64,000 nucleotides of DNA from an uncultured Algibacter sp. (GTDB lineage Bacteria; Bacteroidota; Bacteroidia; Flavobacteriales; Flavobacteriaceae), in assembly GCA_947499935.1 (NCBI GenBank), contig CANMQH010000006.1:62001-126000 (forward strand). The letters are read 5' to 3'. A program made the position numbers and the translations under genes. Positions within the stretch are counted from its first letter, which is position 1; each line of letters opens with the position of its first letter. Positions 18,036 through 25,831 of this stretch are shown one piece after another. The notes under the pieces are model-generated. The model saw nothing but the letters and a program-made list of their open reading frames with translations, did no database searches and had not been told where the DNA came from.

Positions 18036-20309
18036 TTATTGTGTTACTTCTACAAAGTATACATCATGCGGTTTTAAAACAGGTTTTGAACTTGCTGGAA
18101 TGCCCTTTAATATATCTATACAGTTTATATTTTCGTTTCCTTTAAGTTTAATATTTAAAGTTGCATCAGTTTTACCTACATTAACAACAGATAATATATA
18201 ATGTCCCGCTTCATTTTTAACGACTTTCCAGATACAACCTTTTGTTTTTGTTGCATTATTTTCTGTAATCTCAATGTCTGATAATAAGTGTCTTTCCTTT
18301 AGAATGACTAAAGCTTTTTCTTTAATTTTTACTACCGAATTTAATTCTATTAGTGTACCGTTACCAGCTTTTAGTTTTGGTAATGGCTTTCCGTATTCGT
18401 TATTTAAAAAACTTTTATCATCTTTAATAACTGTTCCTCCATTATTTAGATATGTTTGAATAGCATTAAACTCTTTTTCTGTTACAAAAGGAGTTTTATA
18501 GCCTAAAAGTATATCCCAACTATTATGATTTTGTTTTTCTATAATATTTTGGGTAACAAAACCTAAAGGAACACCTTCAAAATTTAAAGCCTTATACAAT
18601 TTAAAAAGATCATCCATATGTTTATCTTTATTAATTGCCGAGGTTTTAGAATAAAATATGCGCAAAGGTTTTCTTTGGCGTTGCATAGCCATAATTGCTT
18701 TAGAATTGGTATTTAAATCAATTAACGTCATAGCAACCTCGTTAGTAACTCTTGGTTGCTGGTTATTTGAACCTGCATAACCTTTATCTTTTATTGCTCT
18801 TTTAGATACAGCACCATCTGCCGTTCTTGGCCAATACCATATTTGACTTGCTGTCATCCCATAACTATGTGCTAACCAAAATGATGCTCTTGCAAACTTT
18901 GGATCTAAATATAAATCTCTTGATCTAACGGTGGATAAATAATGTAATTCTGAATTAAAATTAATTTTATTTGGGCTTACAGATTTCATAAAATCGTAAC
19001 CCATACAAAGTTCTCGCCAATCAAAAGCATAATGTGCTTCCCATTTTTTAGGCTTACCCCAAGTGTTCTTATGTTGCGCACCAGAATCATTACCAACAAT
19101 ACCACTTAAATTTGTTAATGCCTCTAAATCTATACCATGGATTCTTTTGTTTTCCGTCCATAGATTTGGCATAATTTTTAAATGAACTTTAGCTTCTGGA
19201 TCGTGCTTTGTAATTTCAGATTTTAAAAAAGCATACCAATCGGTAACTCTATCCATATTAAATAAAGACCAATCATACCAAATAGGAGTGCCTTGTAAAC
19301 TTATATCTATGGGTATTTTTATAGTTACATCACTAAATGATGAAAAACTCGTATTCCAAATAGAATTTAATGCTTCAATATTTTTATGTCGTTCTTTTAA
19401 CCAAGTCTTAAATTTATCGATAGTGAATTTAGAAACAGATCCAGAAGCCCATGGTAACTTTTTCTTTTTAGCATCAGTATATGTAAAAAAATGAGGTTCA
19501 TTACAAAGCATATACCCTAGTTGCGTAAACTTTTTACCTGCCATTTTAGGAACAACATTTCCTAATAATTTTTTCTGAATTATTCTAGCACCAGGATGGT
19601 CTATATCGTAAGCCGTGTAGGTGTCTTCTCGCATACTAAATTGAGCACCGTATTTAGATTTAGCCCACTTTGGTACGTTTTTATGATTCATAAAAACAAA
19701 TCCCAAAGTACCATCTGGTTTTATATTAAGTTCATTTTCTATTCTAGGATTTATAGCACCATCTTCGGTAACTAAATATGAAGGCGTTATAAAAAATCCG
19801 TCAAGATTACCATGATATTCTGTGAGTGCTTTAGTTTTAGGTTTCCATGAATAATCTGCCAAAAAAACAGGCGCATTATTATATATTAATTGGTCTTTTT
19901 CTACGTTAACCTTGGCCCAATCTACACGAACACTCGGTTTTCTAAACACCTTATTTTTAATCAATAATTGTAGATAATCTGAAGCTTCATCTAACATTGA
20001 AATAACATCATTTCTTTCAAAATCTGCTAATTCGTTAGCCATTTTAGTAGCGTTCTCTTTATACGATTGAACACGTTTAAAAGATGCTGTGTTAGCATCA
20101 ATATGTTTTTCGTCCCAATTTGCAAACTTTAAAAAAACCTCAGCTGTTCTAACCGTAGTTTTTTCTTTCAAAACATCAATGCCTCTTTTTTCAGCTTTCG
20201 AAATTAAATTTTCGAGAATTTTTATTTTGTTTTTAGCTTCTTTTTCTAAAGATTGCGATGTACATACTGATGTGACAATAAACATCAAAAAACATATAAA
20301 ACACTTCAT
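18036..20309 (-). CDS. Clan GH-A glycoside hydrolase, GH42-like, putative beta-galactosidase
   Basis: 757 residues. Short signal peptide (about 1-18). An unusual charged helical region (about 20-120) precedes the TIM barrel, which begins near residue 145. Likely catalytic glutamates are Glu271 in MLCNEPHFF (acid/base) and Glu454 in NFNSELHYL (nucleophile), placed as in GH42-type enzymes. The last 230 residues contain a flavodoxin-like trimerisation-type region (RIFYSKTSAINKD, DILLGYKTPFVTEKEF) and a small C-terminal beta domain. The family is not certain: GH42 or a neighbouring family such as GH167, known from carrageenan loci, are both possible. In context it should act on beta-galactosidic links of carrageenan oligosaccharides. 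The gap to the downstream sulfatase is 13 bases. Confidence 0.8.
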   Translation of the reverse strand: MKCFICFLMFIVTSVCTSQSLEKEAKNKIKILENLISKAEKRGIDVLKEKTTVRTAEVFLKFANWDEKHIDANTASFKRVQSYKENATKMANELADFERNDVISMLDEASDYLQLLIKNKVFRKPSVRVDWAKVNVEKDQLIYNNAPVFLADYSWKPKTKALTEYHGNLDGFFITPSYLVTEDGAINPRIENELNIKPDGTLGFVFMNHKNVPKWAKSKYGAQFSMREDTYTAYDIDHPGARIIQKKLLGNVVPKMAGKKFTQLGYMLCNEPHFFTYTDAKKKKLPWASGSVSKFTIDKFKTWLKERHKNIEALNSIWNTSFSSFSDVTIKIPIDISLQGTPIWYDWSLFNMDRVTDWYAFLKSEITKHDPEAKVHLKIMPNLWTENKRIHGIDLEALTNLSGIVGNDSGAQHKNTWGKPKKWEAHYAFDWRELCMGYDFMKSVSPNKINFNSELHYLSTVRSRDLYLDPKFARASFWLAHSYGMTASQIWYWPRTADGAVSKRAIKDKGYAGSNNQQPRVTNEVAMTLIDLNTNSKAIMAMQRQRKPLRIFYSKTSAINKDKHMDDLFKLYKALNFEGVPLGFVTQNIIEKQNHNSWDILLGYKTPFVTEKEFNAIQTYLNNGGTVIKDDKSFLNNEYGKPLPKLKAGNGTLIELNSVVKIKEKALVILKERHLLSDIEITENNATKTKGCIWKVVKNEAGHYILSVVNVGKTDATLNIKLKGNENINCIDILKGIPASSKPVLKPHDVYFVEVTQ

Positions 20310-20377
20310 TTATTTTTTATTTTTTTAACAAGATAACTTATGATTGATTAGACCTTTTAACCGCTACTAATGCGTCT

Positions 20378-22210
20378 TTATTTAACATCTTGTTTTAAGG
20401 TAGCAAAGCCTTTATTCTTTTTAATTTTTAAAGTCTTTTTAGAAACAGCATCTGCTTTTAAACTTAGTTTACAATTTCCTTTATACGTATTATTGCTAAT
20501 TTCAACATTTTTACAATGTTTTAAATCGAACATATGCGCCTCAGGGTATAATTGTTTTTCGGTAGTTGTTTGTTTTATTTTATTCCCTCTTATAATCAAG
20601 CCATCTACTCGATTTGCCCAAACAATACGATTGTCAAAAGTTTCTATACTATTGTTTTCAAAAACTATATGTCTATCATAAGATATTGTTTGGTCAAATG
20701 TTTTACCTAAACGGGGCGATATATTTAAAATAGCGTGTTCTGATCCTCCATAAGCACAATGTACAAATCTATTGTTTCTAATAATAACATCTTCTACATT
20801 ACCAGACTCAAACCAATAAAACGTTTCGCCTCTTAACATAATAGAAGACATCATTGAAGACAAATCGTTATCCTCTATAATAATGCGTTTTGGTGTTTTT
20901 ATTATAATATTTCTAGCTCTGTGGTCTCGTATTGTATTACCTCGCATTGTAAATACAGGATTCCAGGTTTTATTTTCAAGAATATCACCTTGTTTTAAAT
21001 CTGAAGGTAAATTACTAGCAAATGTTATATCTATGTAGGTTTCATTTATAACATTAACACTGGTAACAACACCCTCATCTGCTCTTTGAGGATTAGGCTG
21101 TTTTATAAACCAAATAGCATCTCCAACACCTACAAATTGAAATCCTCTTTGCTCAAAATGTTTTAGAGCAACTCGTACTGTTTTATTATCTAAAATCTTA
21201 TTGACTTCTACATAAGTGCCATGTACATTTGTACCATCATCATACATACCTTCTATTCTACAACTTTCTATTAAAATATTGCCTTTACAGTTTGCAAAAT
21301 GTGTAGCATCTGCAGTTGCAGAAATAACACGGTCTGACCCTTCTCGTATATAAATACCAGAATTTAAAATATTAATATCTTCTGAACGCTCAAACAAAAA
21401 GCCCATACCTAAAGCATGATGGATAACAATTTTTTTGAAATTAATATTTTTTGATTTCCTAACTAGAAATGCTGGTGCGTATCTATCTTTTTCTCGATCA
21501 CCTTTAGCATTTAAAACACTACCTACTCTAGGATAATACTTCAAATGTTTTTGATACATACGCAAGTTCCCATTTGGTATTTTTTTTACTAAATCTGGGT
21601 CATAAGTCATATCCCATGCACCATAATCTACAGCCTTGGTTTCTTTATTATGAGACAGTGTACTACCTAGCATGCTATATTCAAAGCCATCAATATCTGG
21701 AAAAATAATTCTACCACGTTTTAATTGCCATGAAAATCCATCAACATATGGTTTAACATCTATGTAATGCTCTGCTTTATTAACATCAATAACATCGGCT
21801 TGAAAAACAAAAGGTATATCCCAATCTATAGTGAGATTAGTGATGTCTATTTTATTACAATCTTCGAATACAAAAGGTGCCAATGCCCCGTGAAAAATAA
21901 ATTCGGAACCTTGACCATCAATTTCAACTGAATTAAAACCTTCAAAATTGAAAATTATTTTTTTAAATCCATTTCCATGATTAGTAATGTACAAAAACTT
22001 CCCTATAGCATAATCTGGATTAAAACGATATACCCCTTTTTCAAAAACAAGTTTAATATCCTTGTCTTTAGCATTTTGTATAACGTCCCTAATGGTAAGT
22101 GACATATCGCCTTCCATATGTTTAATATTAATAATCTCTTTAGCATTTGCTATAGAAACCATAAAAAATATTGAAATAAAAAGATATTTATATGTTATAT
22201 ACTTACTCAT
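20378..22210 (-). CDS. Glycoside hydrolase family 110, alpha-1,3-galactosidase
   Basis: 610 residues with signal peptide (about 1-23, cleavage after ANA). The protein is a right-handed parallel beta-helix with many N-N/R-I-x-I rungs. The family-defining region is ATADATHFANCKG, then IEGMYDDGTNVHGTYVEV. Its aspartates Asp301, Asp324 and Asp325 match the set implicated in catalysis in characterised GH110 enzymes. GH110 removes terminal alpha-1,3-linked galactose by inversion; known substrates are blood-group B and the alpha-1,3-galactobiose unit of lambda-carrageenan. Here it should trim the non-reducing alpha-galactose after desulfation. It lies 205 bases after the GH150 gene and 68 before the GH42-like gene. 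Confidence 0.92.
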   Translation of the reverse strand: MSKYITYKYLFISIFFMVSIANAKEIINIKHMEGDMSLTIRDVIQNAKDKDIKLVFEKGVYRFNPDYAIGKFLYITNHGNGFKKIIFNFEGFNSVEIDGQGSEFIFHGALAPFVFEDCNKIDITNLTIDWDIPFVFQADVIDVNKAEHYIDVKPYVDGFSWQLKRGRIIFPDIDGFEYSMLGSTLSHNKETKAVDYGAWDMTYDPDLVKKIPNGNLRMYQKHLKYYPRVGSVLNAKGDREKDRYAPAFLVRKSKNINFKKIVIHHALGMGFLFERSEDINILNSGIYIREGSDRVISATADATHFANCKGNILIESCRIEGMYDDGTNVHGTYVEVNKILDNKTVRVALKHFEQRGFQFVGVGDAIWFIKQPNPQRADEGVVTSVNVINETYIDITFASNLPSDLKQGDILENKTWNPVFTMRGNTIRDHRARNIIIKTPKRIIIEDNDLSSMMSSIMLRGETFYWFESGNVEDVIIRNNRFVHCAYGGSEHAILNISPRLGKTFDQTISYDRHIVFENNSIETFDNRIVWANRVDGLIIRGNKIKQTTTEKQLYPEAHMFDLKHCKNVEISNNTYKGNCKLSLKADAVSKKTLKIKKNKGFATLKQDVK

Positions 22211-22359
22211 AGTATGTTGTTGTTTTTTTGGTGTGCTTGAAAATTAAATTATAAAATGTAAAAATAAAACTCTAAATAAAGCAATAATGTAACCATAAGT
22301 ATAAATATTGTCTTTCTGGGTTTAAAAACGCAATAAATAACTTTTGCTTTTATTCTAGA

Positions 22360-22372
22360 CTCAGATACTGAG
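22360..22372. promoter_or_regulatory. Short dyad between the GH150 and GH110 genes
   Basis: CTCAG-ATA-CTGAG is a perfect 13-base dyad in the 205-base gap, the largest gap of the block. The gap could hold an internal promoter for GH110 and the downstream genes. No TAnnTTTG box was found in the right place, so this is a weak call. Confidence 0.25.
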
Positions 22373-22415
22373 ACTAACATGAATGATAAACGTTTAATTA
22401 ATACATTAATATTTT

Positions 22416-25220
22416 CTATAACGCTTTATCTAACTCAATATCAATAAATCTAAATAACCCCAATGGTATATTAATTTCTGCTATTTTAGATGTGCTAACT
22501 TTATATGTTGTTTTATTAATAATATCGGTTATTTTTATTGGCAAAACTTTATGAAATTTCACTTTTGCTAAACGCTTTTTGGGGTTTAAATAACCATTAT
22601 CTATTATAGTTAGTCGTAAATGTTTTGGAGATGTTTGCGCCACCACCCAAGCCACATCGCCTTCTACAGTTAAAGGCAATTCTTTTGCACTTGCTTTTAT
22701 GTCTGCTTCAATAGTCTTGTAATATTGATTTGCCTCAAACGCTTGTTTACCATTTGATGAATAATAACTTTTCCCGTCGGTAATATATTCCTTTAAAATA
22801 TTTTTATAAAATGGATGCAGATTATCTTCTAATAATCCTCTGGGTGCATTTTTTACTGCAAACACACCTTTTTGAGGCGGGGTAATAAGTACCAAACCAT
22901 TATTATATGGTGCTAAAAAATTTAACCGCCTTTCTTTAACACCAGCAGCATATCTAGAAAAATCCCAAGTTGTAACTGGTGCCGCTGGCCAACTACCATT
23001 CATTCTACTAAAAACATAAGGGTTTTCTTTTAAAAATGTTTCATCAAAAAAAATGGTTGGTTTAACATTTGTGCCTTCATTAAGAAACTGCGAATCTGGA
23101 GATGTCATACTTAAATGTACTGGCGAAAAACTAAGAATTTCGGATCGTTTAGGCACATACAAAGCGCCTGTAGCAATAAGCTCCCAGTACAAACTTAAAT
23201 ACTGTTGATCTACTGCAAAATTATTAATGTACTGGGCACCATTAGCGGTATGAAAAATTAACATCCTTAAAAAGTGATTAGGCAATTGTTGGTACCCTTG
23301 TTGACGAGAACGATCAAAAGCTGTATTGTCTGGTACGGATCGTGTTCCCCAGCTATTAACAGCGCCGCTTGCCCACATACCTACCCTTCCTACTAAACTT
23401 AATTCCATGGTTTTATCTGTAGTTTCTTCCATAGATGGCACAAATACATTGGCAAACTCTCCAGACATTAATCGCGACCAAGCATTTTGATAATTAGAGC
23501 CCAACCAAAATATATTTTTTGAGCGTAAAAAAATATTGGTGTTTTTATCTTGAGCATATTCTGCAAGCGGATAAATTAAATCATCTACCAAAAAATTTAA
23601 ATCATTGGTATGATCTTCCATTTCGGGGTAAATTAAGACTGTTTTCTTTCTGTTAGCAAAATTCACTACTTTTTTGGTTGTTTGCTTACTAAACATATAA
23701 GGGTCATTACCATGCCCTGCCCAATATGCTATACCAGGAGCATTTGCATACGATGCCGTTATTTTTTCTAGAGCTGCATCTTGGTCTAAAATGTACTTTT
23801 TTCTGCGATCTCGTTTTTTCTTAAACTTTTCATTCCCTAGATTAGAACGATCCCAATTTTCTACGTTTGGCAAAAATGGTGCATTTAAAAAAATAGGTGA
23901 TTTATAATTGGTTGTAATTTTATTTTTAAGATGTTCTAATCCCAAAGGCACTTTTTCGGTTAAAAGATAAACAGGCAATGGTGCTCTTTCCCTTTCAGGC
24001 TTTTTAAAACGTTGTAACTTATCTCTAAAATGGTTTGTATTATCTAAAATGGTTTGTATTTTTCCTTTAGGCTCTAAATTTTCTAAGCGCTTTTTCCAAT
24101 TTTTATGTTGTGTATTTATAATATGAATACAGCTTCCACCACTTTGCGAACTCGCTAATAAAACACGATTTTCCACATCATCTTTCCAAATATCATTATA
24201 AGCATATTTACTTTTTAACCTTTCTACTTTAGCTGTTTTATCATTGGGATTATAAATACTAAATTGATTTCCGAATTTTGTTAGATATTGATTTTCATTT
24301 TTATCTGTAATCGTTACTGTTTGAACAATATCATAACCAAAACGCACTTTATTTATCTTATTGATAGATAATTTTTCTGTTGCCAAATCGTAATTAACTG
24401 TCAAAAAATCTTTGGCATGTGCAGAAGTTCCTAAATATATTTCTTTGTGATTATCATTATTAATATCCAAAACCTTAAAATCACCTAATGGTCTGACTCT
24501 TTTTCCTTTAATTCTTAGAGGTACTTTTTTGTATGGTAAATTTTCTAAAATATTGAAAAAATATAGTGATCCAGGTACATTCATATGATTATTAGTACCT
24601 AAAACTACTAACACTTGTTTACCACTCTTTAAATCTACAGGTCTAATAAAATTAGCTGTATGTGCTTTTATTTTTTTATCGCTGTGATTAACTTTAGTTT
24701 TATAATCTGAATAGGTTGAAGATTTTAATGTTTTAACCCATTGACCTTCTGGAGATATGTAATAGATATTTTTATCAAACCCGCCAGCTACAACATACGC
24801 TGTATCTCCTGCTTTAACAACACAAACAGCATACATTGGAGCATCATTTTTCTTGAAATCCCAAAGTAATTTACCGTTACCATCTAAACAATAAATAGTA
24901 CCATCGGCGTTTGCGACCATAATTTCATCGGCACCATTACCTGTGATGTCTTGGCACCAAATATCATGATTCATAAAACCAGATAATTTATTCTCCCAAA
25001 GGGTTTCTCCTTCATATGAAACACCTAATAATGTCCCCTCAAAACTACTAGCAATTATATATGGTTTTCCATTTTTAAGCGCTGTTCTTACTTTTGAAAT
25101 GGTATATGCTGTTTCAATACTATATAATGCATTATTTATTTCATCCTTTATTTGCCCATTAAGATTGGACGTAAATACAATAAAAAACAAAATAAAAAGA
25201 GTGTTAAATACTTTTATCAT
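22416..25220 (-). CDS. GH150 lambda-carrageenase
   Basis: 934 residues, close to the about 940 of the characterised Pseudoalteromonas carrageenovora lambda-carrageenase CglA. A signal peptide covers about 1-23. The N-terminal about 350 residues are propeller-like blades of the FG-GAP/PQQ type (ENKLSGFMNHDIWCQDI, DEIMVANADGTIYCLDGNG, VVAGGFDKNIYYIS). A charged linker follows (KPERERAPLP near 405), then a large C-terminal domain with AYWAGHGNDPYM, YPEMEDHTNDL, FVPSMEETTDKTMELSLVGRVG and YINNFAVDQQYLSLYWELIA. This layout is, from memory, that of GH150 and of no other family I know. The enzyme should cut beta-1,4 links of lambda-carrageenan to give neo-carrabiose-type oligosaccharides. It is the first gene of the block. 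Confidence 0.87.
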   Translation of the reverse strand: MIKVFNTLFILFFIVFTSNLNGQIKDEINNALYSIETAYTISKVRTALKNGKPYIIASSFEGTLLGVSYEGETLWENKLSGFMNHDIWCQDITGNGADEIMVANADGTIYCLDGNGKLLWDFKKNDAPMYAVCVVKAGDTAYVVAGGFDKNIYYISPEGQWVKTLKSSTYSDYKTKVNHSDKKIKAHTANFIRPVDLKSGKQVLVVLGTNNHMNVPGSLYFFNILENLPYKKVPLRIKGKRVRPLGDFKVLDINNDNHKEIYLGTSAHAKDFLTVNYDLATEKLSINKINKVRFGYDIVQTVTITDKNENQYLTKFGNQFSIYNPNDKTAKVERLKSKYAYNDIWKDDVENRVLLASSQSGGSCIHIINTQHKNWKKRLENLEPKGKIQTILDNTNHFRDKLQRFKKPERERAPLPVYLLTEKVPLGLEHLKNKITTNYKSPIFLNAPFLPNVENWDRSNLGNEKFKKKRDRRKKYILDQDAALEKITASYANAPGIAYWAGHGNDPYMFSKQTTKKVVNFANRKKTVLIYPEMEDHTNDLNFLVDDLIYPLAEYAQDKNTNIFLRSKNIFWLGSNYQNAWSRLMSGEFANVFVPSMEETTDKTMELSLVGRVGMWASGAVNSWGTRSVPDNTAFDRSRQQGYQQLPNHFLRMLIFHTANGAQYINNFAVDQQYLSLYWELIATGALYVPKRSEILSFSPVHLSMTSPDSQFLNEGTNVKPTIFFDETFLKENPYVFSRMNGSWPAAPVTTWDFSRYAAGVKERRLNFLAPYNNGLVLITPPQKGVFAVKNAPRGLLEDNLHPFYKNILKEYITDGKSYYSSNGKQAFEANQYYKTIEADIKASAKELPLTVEGDVAWVVAQTSPKHLRLTIIDNGYLNPKKRLAKVKFHKVLPIKITDIINKTTYKVSTSKIAEINIPLGLFRFIDIELDKAL

Positions 25221-25831
25221 TTATACTATTTTATAATACTTAAAACATATTCGAAATTCGTGCCAATCCATTGAAAATGCATAAAAACTAATTTAATTAG
25301 AATATACAATCGCCATTGTATGCTTAATAACAATTAATAAGATGGCATAATTGGATACAAAAAACAGAAATATACAAAAGTAATTAGCATAATCATGAAT
25401 ATCGCTTCAGTTAAAAATATATTTTCCACTATGAAGCTGTATAAAAAAGATTTGACTAAGTCCTTAATCGAAAGTTTAATACTTTTAATTCCCATACTAT
25501 CATAGCCGAGACGTTGCGATACAAATCCCGAATTCTTAACAATACTTCGTGTCTTCGAATTTAAAAACTGCATTTAGACACGGAACGTTAGCAAACATTT
25601 GAAGAGCAACCTATTTATACTAATAGGCAATATATACATAAACTAAAGACTCTATACTCATAGAATAAAATTTGATTTAATTATTCGATTAATTGAATAA
25701 TTAACATTTCATTAATAAGGGGAAAACATTTTTTTAAAGCATTTAGAATAAAGGAAAACATTTATTAAAGGTTATTTCCTTGTAAATGGCACTTTTTTAA
25801 ATAAAACATATTATAAATATTAATAATTATT
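25221..25831. other. Gene-poor divergent region between the GH150 and M16 genes
   Basis: 611 bases separate two divergent genes, so both promoters should lie here. On the minus strand, CAAAAGTA (25375-25382, reading TACTTTTG) fits the -7 consensus but would give a 150-base leader for GH150. A minus-strand frame at 25334-25573 could code 79 residues (start MQFLNSKTRSIVKN, hydrophobic C-terminal half). It has no recognisable family and may be a remnant. A direct repeat at 25721-25770 is listed separately. No RNA gene was recognised. Confidence 0.35.
25721..25770 (+). promoter_or_regulatory. Direct repeat upstream of the M16 peptidase gene
   Basis: GGAAAACATTTTTTTAAAG (25721-25739) recurs almost exactly as GGAAAACATTTATTAAAG (25753-25770), 32 bases apart, about three helical turns. 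It lies 60-110 bases before the M16 start. The GGAAAAC core resembles ECF-type -35 elements, and a FecI-type sigma factor is encoded 4 kb downstream. Activator binding is an alternative. Confidence 0.35.

Noticed and set aside
19288-19494. Plus-strand frames inside the glycosidase genes, also at 14760-15050, 15495-15686 and 20089-20328
   Set aside because: They lie antisense to genes with clear catalytic motifs and have no homologous pattern of their own.
20378-22210. Polysaccharide lyase or polygalacturonase, because of the parallel beta-helix
   Set aside because: The ADATH and DDGTNVHG motifs are those of GH110; GH28 and PL motifs are absent.
22416-25220. PQQ-dependent dehydrogenase, suggested by the propeller-like N-terminal blades
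   Set aside because: The quinoprotein signature and dehydrogenase residues are missing, and the large C-terminal domain and the genomic context fit GH150.
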